DNA of 64,000 nt, taken from contig JAYKKM010000258.1 of the NCBI GenBank assembly GCA_035772405.1, forward strand, positions 1,488,001-1,552,000, read 5' to 3'. Positions 23,200 to 33,530 of this stretch are shown here, in pieces. A program made the position numbers and the translations under genes. This DNA is from Chrysogorgia sp. JL179-B06. Taxonomy: Eukaryota; Cnidaria; Anthozoa; Scleralcyonacea; Chrysogorgiidae. A model generated the notes under the pieces. The model ran no database searches. It saw nothing but the letters and a program-made list of their open reading frames with translations, and had not been told where the DNA came from. Each line of letters starts with the position of its first letter. Position 1 is the first letter of the stretch.

Positions 23200-23327
23200 C
23201 TTATAAATAATTACTCTAAAATGTTTAAAACTTACCTGAATCGATACGAACTTTTTGCCGAAATCGATTTGGTCGGCACGAAGTGCGGGATCGGATTTTT
23301 GCAAGCGTGTGTGAATTTAGGTACTTC

Positions 23328-24207
23328 CACTGACCTCTATATATAACTGGACTGCTTGCTCTCGCCAAAAAGTGTTGTAAAAACGATGGCGTGATGAGCT
23401 GGAGTCTATTTTTCCATAGTAGCGACCACTGACCTGTATTTACAACAGTCTGTTGGCGAATTATTAGGCGGCAAATGTTTTTGCTTTGAAAAATTAAATA
23501 CAAATATACAGTATTTTTCTCGTTTCATGCTTTTAAGGTGGGTTTTAAAGCAACGTTTTTTGACAAGATGACATTTGACATTATCAATACAAAATAAACG
23601 AGTTTGAAATTTGCAATTCCTGATATAATTTGTGTTTTAAGGTTGATGTTTATCATGCTTCAGCCTGACAGCCACTCTTGACCGCTCTTCGGCCGGCTTA
23701 CATTTTAAAAACAGTAAACACGTATCCAATATTTATTCAGCATTCTTTTTTCTGTAAATCTAAAGTTTCTATAGATAAACAACCTTCAAGAACAAAAGCA
23801 ACAAGCTCACTGAGGATAAAAATCTAAAATGAGATTAAATGTCCTACAACCGAAAATAATTTCATACGTCCTGCGAGGTTGACAACTAGTCAACTTTTAG
23901 AATTTGGTGGAAAGTTTTCTGGTCATAAAAAACATCTCCACTCTCAAGGATTTTTTGTTCAGTCTCGTTTTTGAAGAGGGAAAATGCCGTTTGTGTCACG
24001 ACACGGGAAAAAGGACTCCAGCTGACGCCATAGTTATCGTATCAAACAAATTTGATTGGTCGTTGGACAAACTTGCGCCAACAATCCAATGACCAGTAGT
24101 CACTACCATGAAAAAATAGACTCCAGCTGACGCCATCCTTTTTACGACACTTTCTGTAACTGATTGGTATAGGGAGCAAGCAGTCCAGTTATATATAGAG
24201 GTCAGTG
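23328..24207. mobile_element. hAT-like non-autonomous element, 880 bp, perfect 34-bp TIR and 8-bp TSD
   Basis: The terminal inverted repeats are identical over 34 bp (starting 'cactgacctctatatataac'). They are followed by looser inverted homology of roughly 100 bp, including the phrase 'agctggagtctatttttcca'. The element is bounded by the same 8-mer, GGTACTTC, at 23,320-23,327 and 24,208-24,215. An 8-bp duplication is produced by hAT and P superfamily transposases. No transposase is encoded. A rearranged copy in the opposite orientation is at 9,256-10,756. Confidence 0.9.
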
Positions 24208-24740
24208 GGTACTTCATGTATGGCTAAAGCTGGTTACTTCATGTAAGCCTGTCCCCAACACAAGTATGATCACCAAAATTTTGTCCAAAACCATTTTGTG
24301 ATCCTAACATGAAGTGGTAATTACCCCGAATTAGTTTTTAATTGATTTTTCGGTTAGCGGGATGGCATGATCTCGGGCCTGCGTGAGGCACGCCCAATTT
24401 CGGCACAATCTTCGGCACGCACGCACGCTGAACAAAAAAACCGCGCCCGCACTTCGTGCCGACCAAATCGATTTCGGCAATAAGTTCGTATCGATTCAGG
24501 TAAGTTAAACATTTTATAGTAATTATCATACGTTAAATATTTTAGAGAAATTCATCATACGTTAAATAATCAAGAGTAATTAGTGGTATCATAGTGGGCA
24601 CCCTGTGCTTCTAATTCTCGGGACTCTATATCCCATAGAACACTCGTGACCAGCTTTTAAAAAACTCGCTCTTTAGTTCCAAATATGTTTCTTACTGGTT
24701 ACTGGCTGGTTTTCGGACAAAGATTGTTTTATTGCCAACA

Positions 24741-24928
24741 TAGTCAATCAAGATATGGTCTGGAAACTCGGAAACTTCAAAGCGTTAACATTGTTAAACA
24801 AGTGAGCTGCAATTTATGTTGGACGGTACCTCACCGTGCGCTAACCTTTTGTTTTAGGTTTATTAATATTAAAAAAATATTTAATATTTAAAGATAGAAC
24901 AAAGACTTTCGTTGAGTTTCCAGACCAG
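24741..24928. mobile_element. 'tagtcaat...ggtctggaa' MITE, truncated copy
   Basis: This copy is inverted relative to those at 39,851-40,117 and 47,016-47,316. It has the end 'tagtcaatcaagatatggtc', interior blocks 'gctgcaatttatgttgg' and 'taccgtcac'-like sequence, and the far end 'gagtttccagacca', then breaks off. Confidence 0.7.
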
Positions 24929-25107
24929 GCAGGGCCCCCACGAAACCTAAAGTGTGGGGGATCGCCCGATTGAGCCCAGCTCAATGCCGTTTTCCATACA
25001 GCGACATTTTCCGCGCTAACGATATTAATATATTTTCCGAGCGACATTTTACGCGCGGCGCCCAATTTGAATTTCCATAATATTTCTTAGCGCGATAATA
25101 AATAAAC

Positions 25108-25587
25108 ATGGCCATATTAAACAAGAGAGAGTTCCTTCGAAGAAAGCTATTACTTTTAACACTTTTGCGACTTAAAAGAAAAAATGATAAGATATCTAAG
25201 AGATTTAGGGTTCGAAAATTATTTTTGGAAAGATCTAAAGGAGAATATGAAATATTAGTGAAATATTTACTTCTGTTCGATCGCGAGTACTTCACATGTT
25301 TTCGAATGGATCCCACGAAATTTGAGCAGCTGCTCTCGTGGGTTGCACCACATATCCATAAATCTTCAAAAGTACGTGAAGTCACGAGTCCAGAGAGGCT
25401 ATGTATTACATTACAATATCTAGCAACAGGAGATGCTCAGACCTCTCAGATGCTCACTCTTCGATTGATTCTTCGTCAACTTCATGGTTTTCAGCTCCGA
25501 CTGTATCCTCAAATTGCTCGTCTCCTTGGAGCAGAAGAATTTCAGAAGGCTGTGACGCATTACTGCGCTGCTGTTGTATTTGCATGA
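25108..25587 (+). pseudogene. Harbinger-type transposase, 3'-truncated and fused to foreign sequence
   Basis: The ATG at 25,108 opens a 159-codon frame. The first about 112 residues match the N-terminal part of HARBI1-like DDE transposases: RFRVRKLFLERSKGEYEILV, then LLFDREYFTCFRMDP, then SPERLCITLQYLATGD. After YLATGDAQTSQ the homology ends abruptly, and the remaining residues are read antisense through the partner gene. All catalytic acidic residues are missing. The surrounding TIRs show this is a deletion derivative. Confidence 0.8.
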
Positions 25588-25720
25588 ATCTTAACAAAGC
25601 AGCAGAAATTTCAGTTTGATCAAGATGTTGCTCCGCCATTGTGTTTCTTATATTTCTTGTTTTGGTTTGATTGGTTGAATTATTTGTCGCTAATGCAGAT
25701 CGCGCGGTAAAGTAGAACAT
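25454..25720 (-). pseudogene. Harbinger partner-protein N-terminus (candidate), truncated
   Basis: A minus-strand frame with MAEQHLDQTEISAALLRFMQ and an acidic tail stops at the deletion junction. Autonomous Harbinger elements carry a second gene for a Myb-like partner convergent with the transposase, which fits the position and orientation. The visible part has no recognisable DNA-binding domain, so the assignment rests on context. Confidence 0.4.
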
Positions 25721-25919
25721 ATCTCAACTTTTCGATCTCCACGGGCGGAAAGTTCGAGCGATGGGATTTTCACATAAATAAACAATACGCATGCTCAGAA
25801 ACAAGATCGCTCGGAAAATATCGTCCGCGCGGAAAATTTCGCTGCATGGAAAACGGCCTTTATACTCATAATTTATAAGAACACTCGCGAGAGACACGCG
25901 TGTCTTAATGGGGTCCCTT

Positions 25920-26700
25920 GGATTGTTTCAACCTTGTAGGGCCAAAAACTAATGTTCAGGACTTCAGGATGAATTAAGAGTACATTTGTGAAGAAAGATT
26001 AATATACATTATGATTATAGGAAGATTAAATTATTAAAAACGATTAAAACATCCATAATATTCAATAAGCAAAGCTGTGAACATATGAAAGCTGGTGTAA
26101 TTATAACTAGGCGTAATCAATGAAGATTGGTAATTATGCTGTAACGAATTATGAAAATAAATAAGTTAATAAATATATTACAGCGTCTTAATTGAAGGAG
26201 ACACTGTAACCTCAATGTTTTTGACAACGGTGACATCTTGAGTAATTTCCGTACGTTATTTGAATATTTAGGAGGGTATATTTCCCGTTCGTTTGTTCGA
26301 TTTGAAAGTTGACCGCCAGGCACCTGTTAATCGTTCAATTCAGAAATATTACAATCGTGAAGTTCGATTTGGCAAAAGTTTCGCTTGGTGTTCAAAATGG
26401 TGTTCAAATGGTGAGATTGAATTTTGACATTATAAACGCACCATATATAACATGGATTGGGCCACATGATCGCCTTGATACGTGGTTTAGATTGTTATCT
26501 ACTGGAACACGGCAGCTCCTGTGTTAGTCCCGAGGCAGCATTTTCTTAGCTAGTATTAATATCCATAATTTATTCCAAATTCCAAAACGGTAATTTATTC
26601 AAAAGGCGAAATATTTTATCTTGATTTCTTTTAGCTGTAAAGCACAGAGGTAACCCATAACATGCAAGATTAGAATGCGTTCTCCTTCGTCGAACGTACG
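25920..26700. repeat. Diverged second copy of the upstream region of the 1-174 gene
   Basis: See 310-650: shared blocks include 'gaattatgaaaataaata', 'aataaatatatt', 'gtaatttattcaaa' and 'catgcaagattagaatgc'. No matching coding exon follows where it would be expected, so only the flank was copied or the exon was lost. Confidence 0.55.
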
Positions 26701-26899
26701 CAACTATGAGTCTACGTAGATTGTAACATTTTGTTATTTTTTCTCCTTATGTTTCCCTGAAAACTGGCCCCAACGCTGTTTCCGAGCCTTGCCAATTCAA
26801 AAGTTTTCTGGGGGTACACATGCCGCCGAATCCCCTAGATGTCTCCTACCTTACGGTCCTCGATTCTTGGGCCTTCTGTCCTCGTCCCCTATATTTAAA

Positions 26900-27003
26900 C
26901 TGTTCCGGTTCTAAAAGCCTATAATTTCATGGAGCATTGAAAAAAGAGATTAAGAAGCATTATTAATGCTCCATGCAATTATAGGCTTTTAGAACCGGAA
27001 CAG
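26900..27003. repeat. Hairpin MITE with near-perfect 38-bp arms
   Basis: 'ctgttccggttctaaaagcc' ... '...ggcttttagaaccggaacag', with 'catggagcatt' / 'aatgctccatg' at the inner ends and a 27-bp loop. Confidence 0.85.
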
Positions 27004-27116
27004 TATGCTTCTTACTTACTACTTGCAATATTTTTTGGCAGACTCGCTCTTTCTCCAACTATTCTTATTGCTATTTCTCACCAACTTGCTCTTTTGCCAT
27101 GTATGAATATTCTTAA

Positions 27117-28275
27117 GGCCTGCTTATATGATTTCGGTATACCGGGATATCCCGGTTGCCCGAAAAAGGGTTTATATTATCTCGGTACACCGGAATATCC
27201 TGGGTGATCGGGATGCGTGAAAATGTTGATAATAATTTCTCATTCTCAAATCATTAATAATTCATGACTAATTATCCAATAATAAAGACCCATCCAGTCA
27301 CGGGATGGCATTTGGATGTAATAGATCAAACACGAGTTTGAGTGTTTCATCGAGTGCAGTGTTTGGAGTCCCCTGATGAAACACAACAAACGAGTGTTTG
27401 ATCTAGCTTCTCAAACGAGTATTCCTGTAGTGATTTTCTCCCATAGCGAATTTATTTTAATATGTAGATTAAGAAATGTGATCCAGTTCACTAGGAATTT
27501 TCCTACAGGTTTTCATTGGGTATCAAAACTCATGCATGTGATGTGGTATACGTTCATGGATTGGCTACGATAATTCATGAATTATTAATGAGTTTGAGAA
27601 AACTAAATGAAACACCGTGTCTCAGAACACTACAATACATTTGATCGGCATACGTAATTAGGATATTTGAGGAAGATCACTAGTGATCTTCCTCAGATAT
27701 CCTAATTACGTATGCCGATGTTCAACTATTAACATAACCCTCCCATGAGAGAATATCATCCAATCAAATATAACCTATACTTGTGTTCATTTGAGAAGCT
27801 ATTTAAACAACTTCAGCTCGTGTCCCACCGGGATATCAAAACACTCGAAACCAATTAACAAAAACACTCGCGCTACCTGCTCGTGTTTTCATACATTGTT
27901 TACTCGTGTTTGTATATCCCGGTGAAACACTCGCTGTCGTTGTTCAAATATTACATGCAACAAAAATTAATTTTGTTCGCATAAAAAGCATCCCAACGAA
28001 TGCTTTTCATTTTTCCACTTTTTAGATATTTTACCTGGTTAGACGACGTTTTAAATTTAAATTACTCACTTCATCCCAGCGGGGATGTTGCGTTGATATG
28101 GAACAAATCTGTCCCGGTGTACCGGGATCTCGGTTGCTTCAACCGGGATCCCGGTCAGGCGGGATGTCCCGGTCTCCATATAAACGCAACTGCTAAAATA
28201 ACAGTAAATTATATACAAGCCGAGATCCTGGTATACCAGGACGTCCCGGTGTACCGGGATCATATAAACAGGCCC
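27117..28275. mobile_element. 1.16-kb element with 'cccggtacaccggga' inverted ends and TAA target duplication
   Basis: The ends 'ggcctgcttatatgat' and, inverted, 'atcatataaacaggccc' are flanked by TAA (27,114-27,116 and 28,276-28,278). Each end has repeated 'ggtataccgggat' words. The interior carries other nested fold-backs (27,240-27,600 and a perfect palindrome at 27,644-27,719) and 'cgagtgttt' repeats. No transposase. A 3-bp TAA duplication suits PIF/Harbinger. Confidence 0.75.
27644..27719. repeat. Near-perfect 76-bp palindrome
   Basis: 'atcggcatacgtaattagga' on the left is exactly complemented on the right; the centre is 'gatcactagtgatc' with no loop, and one mismatch interrupts the arms. 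Confidence 0.95.
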
Positions 28276-28278
28276 TAA

Positions 28279-29058
28279 TACTAATTCGTTAGTTTTTTGC
28301 CAATCTGCTCTCAAACTGGGCTTTTTACCAACACGCTGGTTTTTGGTCAACTCGCTGAACTCTATGTCAAACTTGAGCTTTTCAATCTTGGTCACAGTAC
28401 GATAAACCTAATTAATTTGGTTGGAAGTATTACCTGCGACTTGCCCAGGCAACGAAACAGAGCTAACCCGAGTTTCAGGAGCTTGGGGACAGGGAACTTG
28501 GGGTACTTGGTGAAGGCTAAAAGGGATGACTCAAAAGGACATATCACATTTTGTAGAACTACTAATCTTAAGCCTAATCTCAATACTAATCCTAACCCTA
28601 ACCAAACGAAAAATAAAGACAAGACAAATACAGAAAGGTCCTTAATATGGATTTTTGAAGTTCTACTGTTCAGTGCTCATCTATTTTGTGCTACTACGAA
28701 CAAAGAGTTATGTTACTTGAAGAAAAGGACAAAGCTCTGTCAAATTCTCTTTAGAAACATCATAACTCATTGAGTGATAGATTTATTATTTTGACTTCCG
28801 GTGGATATGTTTTGTTCTTCGTCCAATCAGAGTAGCGTTCGTTTATGGACGCATAACACGGCCCCCGCCCAACTCCTTGAGTTGGAAACTCAGGTTAAAA
28901 CAGAACGAAATTCAAAGATCAGGAATCTAATAGAGATTTCACAATTTCCAACAACTTGAAATGATAAGAACTAAAGAAAATAAAGCTAGAATATACATGG
29001 ACGGCCGTCAATCTCATATCATCAGAAAAATGCTTCTGAGTCGTCTACTCCACGTTCT
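28279..29058. other. Gene-free stretch
   Basis: A long frame at 28,297-28,773 has asparagine/threonine-rich low complexity and no family resemblance. Nothing else recognised before the LTR element. Confidence 0.5.
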
Positions 29059-29063
29059 CCCAC

Positions 29064-29437
29064 TGTGACCACAGTCCATCGACGTGGTTATAAAGACTCT
29101 TTAATAATACTGATTTCCTCTTGGAAAACTTAAAAGTGAAACAAATACAAGTGGACATTCGATACATGCGATACAAAAGTACAAAAGGCGAATACATCAA
29201 TACGAAGCGTACAAATATAACAAATACACGCAAAGTTAGCCTATAATATTGATAACGTCTCTACTAGTACCTTGTGCGGCTCCTAGCTTGCTGAAACGAC
29301 TATAATTGATACATAAGTTTGCAGACGGTAACGAGAAACTCTTCGTTATCAAGTTCTAACTATCGTCGCCCGTCACGTGATTAACATTTCGAGCGTAAAC
29401 ATAAGCTCGCGAGGGAACTGAGCTGACTAAAGCCACA
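29064..29437 (-). repeat. 3' LTR of the BEL/Pao element
   Basis: 374 bp, bounded by TG...CA and matching 35,311-35,685 almost throughout. Confidence 0.93.
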
Positions 29438-29528
29438 TGGCTCCATACAGTGGGTATCCACTGTAAAAACAAAATAAACTGTAACGATTACTATTGTCTT
29501 AATCTTTATCATCATCTTCATTTCTTCA

Positions 29529-31247
29529 CTATTTCATAATACAATCAGGCTCCTCGATGGGGAATTCCCGGTCTCTTTGCTGTATTAAAACCAACTTCTG
29601 AACCGGTCGCTCTAGATACTGTTTTTCATGTAGCCGCTTGTCAAGGTGAGTCGTTGCGAGGGATAGCTTGACGCTTCGTATAAGGCCATCATCGCTTGGA
29701 AAGGTCTCGCGAACCCTAGCCAACCTCCATTGGTTTCTCGGCTGTTTCTCAACCATCACTAGCACTATGTCATCCACCTGCAGGTTCCGCCTCGGCTTAG
29801 TCCACTTCTTTCGGATTTGGAGGGATTGAAGGTACTCCTTACTACATCTCGTCCAAAACTGGTTTGCTAAGTGTTGGACTCTTCGCCACCTCTTGCGCAA
29901 GTACATATCTTCCCTTTGGAACACACCAGGAGGTGGCATAAGAACCTTCGTCTTCATTGTAAGAAGGTGGTTTCGTGTTAACTGATCTGGCTGTTCCGGA
30001 GATGTCGAGTCGTTCACAGAAAGAGGACGTGAATTGATTATTCCTTGCACTTCTTTCATTAGGGTACGGAAGCTCTCGTCATCCAGTTGAGTTCCTGACT
30101 GTTCTAGTAATGCTCCTAGAGCACTGCAGACTGTCCGTATTTGTCGCTCCCATACGCTACCCATATGGCTAGCCGCAGGGACATTCATCTTGAACTCTAT
30201 CCAATCGCAGTTCTCTTTCATCAGATGATTGTGCACTTTTTCTTGATCCATTTCCTCCAGTGCTTGCTTTAACTCTCCTTTCGTTCCGACAAAGTTCGTA
30301 CCTCGATCAGACCGTATTTGACGAATTGGACCACGCGCTGCGAGGAATCTTCTTAGAGCATTGATGAAAGAATCTGCTTCTAGCGAATTAGCTGTTTCGA
30401 CGTGGATTGCTCGAGAGGCCATGCAGGTGAACAAAAGCCCGCATCGTTTGACTTCCTTGCGTCTCTCCTTGATCGTGAAAGGGTCAAAGTAATCCACGGC
30501 GCTATACGTGAACGGTGGAGCTGGCTCCATGCGATCATCTGGAAGATCTGCCATCTTCTGTTGTTGCACTTGGGCGCGCAGCCTCTTACAGACCGTGCAC
30601 TTTGAGATATAATTAGATACAGCTGAAATGCCACCAATCACCCAATAGCCACGTTGTCGAAGTTCGTTGTGAGTCATACCGAGGCCCTGGTGCTTCGCGT
30701 CTGATGGAAAAACTGTATGATCAACTCCGTGATATGAGACTTCTGCGGGAGTATGACTGGATGCTTTACACCTTCTGGTATATTTGCCCTTCTGAGTCGA
30801 CCACCAACTCGTAAGATTCCAACCCCCATCCAAATATGGATCCAATCTGTAGAGACTGCTAGTCTTCTTCATATGGTTGTTTCGCATCTTGGCATCATTT
30901 CTATCCAAGTGTTCACCATCGACCTTCGACTTACTCAGTATTTCTATTTCTTCTTTGAAGTATTCGTGTTGGAGACAACGAATGAGCTCCAGTTCAGCCG
31001 TTCCAACTTCATCTACGCTTACTCTGCAATAATCAGCGTTTTGTTTCAGTGGTTTAGTCAACTTTCTTGCTCTTAACTTGTTCTTCATTCTTAAACAAAC
31101 TGCAACAGCCGTCTTAGCCCTGAACCAATCGGAAAATCTATCCAGTCTGGAGGTTTTGAAGTGATCTGGGAAACTCTGCTTGACCTGTGTTGCTAGAACA
31201 GATACCATCTTCACTTCTGGGTCGTTTGGATCTGTCTGTGGGTCCAA
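29529..31247 (-). CDS. BEL/Pao pol C-terminal part: integrase
   Basis: An open frame of 572 codons, part of a longer polyprotein (its nominal start is a TTG, not a true initiator). A zinc-binding-like region (HQGLGMTHNELRQRGYWV ... CTVC, residues about 186-210) precedes an rve-type catalytic core. The acidic triad is placed at D252 (AVDYF), D314 (RSDRGTNF) and E367 (VWERQIR). A C-terminal domain with DDIVLVMVEKQPRNQWRLAR (residues about 493-512) corresponds to the DUF5641-like end of BEL/Pao integrases. The canonical SDNGTNF motif is SDRGTNF here. The frame is intact, unlike the rest of pol, but it needs the upstream polyprotein for expression. Confidence 0.85.
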   Translation of the reverse strand: MDPQTDPNDPEVKMVSVLATQVKQSFPDHFKTSRLDRFSDWFRAKTAVAVCLRMKNKLRARKLTKPLKQNADYCRVSVDEVGTAELELIRCLQHEYFKEEIEILSKSKVDGEHLDRNDAKMRNNHMKKTSSLYRLDPYLDGGWNLTSWWSTQKGKYTRRCKASSHTPAEVSYHGVDHTVFPSDAKHQGLGMTHNELRQRGYWVIGGISAVSNYISKCTVCKRLRAQVQQQKMADLPDDRMEPAPPFTYSAVDYFDPFTIKERRKEVKRCGLLFTCMASRAIHVETANSLEADSFINALRRFLAARGPIRQIRSDRGTNFVGTKGELKQALEEMDQEKVHNHLMKENCDWIEFKMNVPAASHMGSVWERQIRTVCSALGALLEQSGTQLDDESFRTLMKEVQGIINSRPLSVNDSTSPEQPDQLTRNHLLTMKTKVLMPPPGVFQREDMYLRKRWRRVQHLANQFWTRCSKEYLQSLQIRKKWTKPRRNLQVDDIVLVMVEKQPRNQWRLARVRETFPSDDGLIRSVKLSLATTHLDKRLHEKQYLERPVQKLVLIQQRDREFPIEEPDCIMK

Positions 31248-31299
31248 TGTTTCTTCTAACGGCGCAACAACATCGTCCCATAGGACCTTTCAACCAGCG

Positions 31300-32452
31300 C
31301 GACCCTTTCACTAGCTGACGTGCTGTAAGACCACGCGAGGCATCATCCGCCGGGTTCAGTTCGGATGCTATGTTGTACCACTGTTCAGGCTTTGTGCTGT
31401 CATGTACTGTATCTCCTGCACACGATTGGCTACAAATACATGAAAGCGCTTGGCGTTGTTGTTGATATAGCCATAGTACTATACTTGGCTATCTCTCCAA
31501 AAGTGTTCTATGATGTCTGGGTGGTGGAGTTCGTGTTCTAACCACTGGCTTATCCTGACTGAGATGACAGCTGCTGTGAGTTCGAGACGCGGTATTGTGA
31601 CTGCTTTCAGCGGAGCCACTCTGGCCTTTCCCATGACGAATGAGCAACACACCTTCTTTTGCTTATCCTTCAAACGGAGGTAACTGCATTGCCCATATCC
31701 TTTCTGGCTTGCATCAGAGAAATGGTGTATTTCAGCACTCTCAACATCTCCAAATTCCTCAGGCTTGTAGCACCTTCGAATCTTCAGTTCCCCAAGGAGT
31801 CGTACATGTAGTTCATCACGCCACTGCTCCCACATTTGCTTTAACTTCTCCGGAATCGGATCATCCCATTCGGCGTTTTCCCGGCAGAGTTCTTGAAGAA
31901 TTTGCTTTCCGGTTAGAACCAATGGGGCAACAAACCCCAAGGGGTCATATATAGAGCTCACGGTGGACAGCTATACCCGTGCAAGTAAGCGGGCGGTCTT
32001 CCACCACATTCCTTCCACCACAGGAATCTGAGAAGATCCCGATTCTCTTAATTTACGAAAAACTGATGAAACATTCCCTCCACGTCACAAGAGAATGCAA
32101 CTTTATCCTGTCGGAAGCGGCAAAGAACACCTACCAAACTATTTGTGAGGACTGGTCCTTGGAGTAGGTTGTGGTTCAGGCAGGTCCCTTTATGGCATGC
32201 ACTGCAGTCAAACACGACTCTTATCGTTTATGGTTTTTGGGGATGGTAGATTCCATGATGCGCAACGTAATTTATCTTACCAGCCTCTTGTGCGGTTTCA
32301 TTGTGCTCTTCAGGGGAAACTCGTTCCGCACATTCCTTAATCGTCTTCTCCATGAATTCAACGTAATCTTTATAGTATTTGGTGTCCCTTTTGAAGCGTT
32401 TCTTCAGCTGTAGAAGACGTCGGAACGCTTGTGCTCTGTTGTTGGGAGCCAT
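31300..32452 (-). pseudogene. BEL/Pao reverse transcriptase (core deleted) and RNase H
   Basis: From 32,452 downward on the minus strand the RT begins (AFRRLLQLKKRFKRD, then YVAHHGIYHP). A frame change is followed by DVEGMFHQF and LLRFLWWKE. At about 31,980 the reading jumps to VSSIYDPLGFVAPLVLTGKQ, which in intact elements lies well beyond the YVDD active site; the catalytic aspartates are gone. The RNase H-like part (IHHFSDASQKGYGQC, PRLELTAAVIS, 31,961-31,479) is readable, then stops and frameshifts lead to the integrase frame. Confidence 0.85.
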
Positions 32453-32916
32453 ACATCTTCGGACTTCAGGGGTAGAGGCATTTCATAATGCCCGTCTTCC
32501 CTCTTGTGAATTCCCTCATCCATAATCTTCAAAACCCTCCTGTCGTCAACCGAGAGGGTATGCTGGTTCTTCTCTTTACTTGTCTCGTGAAAGTCAAGTT
32601 CGAACATTTCCTTCACCTTGGATGGTGTGAAGATTTCCTTTGCACGAGACTCGACGACAATGTCGCTACCACAAAGCAGGACCTGGTTAGAGTTCAACTC
32701 TTTCGTGACGATCCTGCTGACCCGAACTTCGACATCCTCACCTGCGATCTCTAATGACGGTGACATACATACTCTTCCAACGATTCCCCATCCGAGATCC
32801 GTTCTGATCCCATATGGGTCGTTGACAACACCTGGAATGACTTGTCTGGGCTTTATTGCCTTCGTACAGTCCGTCCCTATTAGTAATCCGACCTTTACGT
32901 CTTCTCTGTATGGCAT
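32404..32916 (-). pseudogene. BEL/Pao protease-RT linker (DUF1759/Pao type)
   Basis: A 170-residue frame with EDVKVGLLIGTDCTKAIKPR, VVNDPYGIRTDLGWGIVGRV and DGHYEMPLPLK, signature words of the segment between protease and RT in BEL/Pao polyproteins. It starts precisely where the inverted protease segment ends on the other strand (about 32,918). Confidence 0.85.
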
Positions 32917-32919
32917 TAT

Positions 32920-33290
32920 CTCCGTGGATCAAAGTTTGATTGTACCGGTATGGATTTCAAGTCACGACAACCCACATTACGAAAGACTTACATACGCTCT
33001 ACTCGACAGTCAATCGAATGCAACCTTCATCATTGAGAGCCTGAGAGAGGAACTAAACGTCGATTACAGGAAGAAAACATGGTGGAAGAATGTCGGAAAG
33101 TGAAGGGACTTAAGATAGCCGATCTTAAGCGACAAGTCACGATCGACTTGCCGCTTAAGATAGTCGATCTTAAGCGACAAGTCACGATTGACTTGACGAA
33201 GGTATTCACCAGAGAAGCCATCCCATGCAAGTCTTCACAGATTCCCAAACCGGAAGTCGCCATGCAGTGGAAGCACTTAAGAGGAATAGC
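32920..33290 (+). pseudogene. BEL/Pao protease segment, inverted relative to the element
   Basis: Only this part of the element codes on the plus strand. It reads LIVPVWISSHDNPHYERL, YALLDSQSNATFIIESL (the DUF1758 aspartic-protease region, with LDSQSNA in place of the usual LDTG-like motif), then VFTREAIPCKSSQIP and WKHLRGIA, which normally join the linker now on the minus strand. Its two ends abut minus-strand coding sequence (PYRED at 32,916 and the zinc-knuckle frame at about 33,295), as expected for a clean internal inversion of about 370 bp. Inside is a 42-bp tandem duplication (two copies of DLKRQVTIDL at 33,120-33,200). Confidence 0.85.
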
Positions 33291-33294
33291 CAGG

Positions 33295-33530
33295 TTGCTG
33301 CGTCGTCGATCTGTCCATGTTCCGCTTCTTCATCCTTCTTCATTTTATCGTTATCTGTATCATGCATGCAGGTTGGGTGTTCCTTCTTGCACTTTGTGCA
33401 CGTAAGCGTCAGCGTGCATTTCTTCTGTTTTGCCATATGTCCATGTTCCAAACATTTAAGACAAAGTCCATTTCTAATGATAATCTTCACTCTTTCCTTT
33501 ATTGGTTTCTTCATGAACGCTTGCACGAAT
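33295..33530 (-). pseudogene. BEL/Pao gag zinc-knuckle region
   Basis: The minus strand reads RNGLCLKCLEHGHMAKQKK and CTKCKKEHPTCMHD, two cysteine/histidine knuckles typical of the gag-protease boundary in BEL/Pao. The frame is cut at about 33,295 by the inverted protease segment. Just upstream (to about 33,900) the gag homology continues in broken frames. Confidence 0.8.

Larger units (their letters stand above)
22350..24640. mobile_element. Composite 2.3-kb element with about 110-bp imperfect inverted ends
   Basis: The left end (22,350-22,465: 'ggatacagagtccctcgaat', 'cacagggtgcc', 'tgataccaataatta', 'ttaacgtatg') is repeated in inverted order at the right end (24,530-24,640: 'catacgttaaata', 'gtaattagtggtatca', 'gggcaccctgtg', 'tcgggactctatatccc'). 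A second inverted pair lies inside (23,225-23,300 against 24,440-24,515, 'tacctgaatcgatacgaac'). The interior contains a 0.88-kb hAT-like element and a palindromic MITE. No transposase frame is visible, so it is a nested non-autonomous structure. Confidence 0.7.
24984..25858. mobile_element. PIF/Harbinger-type element, internally deleted
   Basis: The inverted ends 'tgccgttttccatacagcga' and, complemented, 'ggccgttttccatgcagcga' each continue with 'attttccgcgc' and 'attttccgagcga', giving TIRs of about 60 bp. Inside are the N-terminal part of a Harbinger transposase (plus strand) and, converging on it, a second frame on the minus strand. An internal deletion joined the two. Target duplication not clear (TTTA on the right). 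Confidence 0.75.

Noticed and set aside
28580..28605. Telomere-like 'cctaaccctaacc'
   Set aside because: Only two or three degenerate repeats; a similar short run is at 21,940-21,985. Not an interstitial telomere array.
28297..28773. 158-codon open frame
   Set aside because: Asn/Thr/Lys-rich low complexity with no recognisable domain, overlapped by another frame; unlikely to be a gene.
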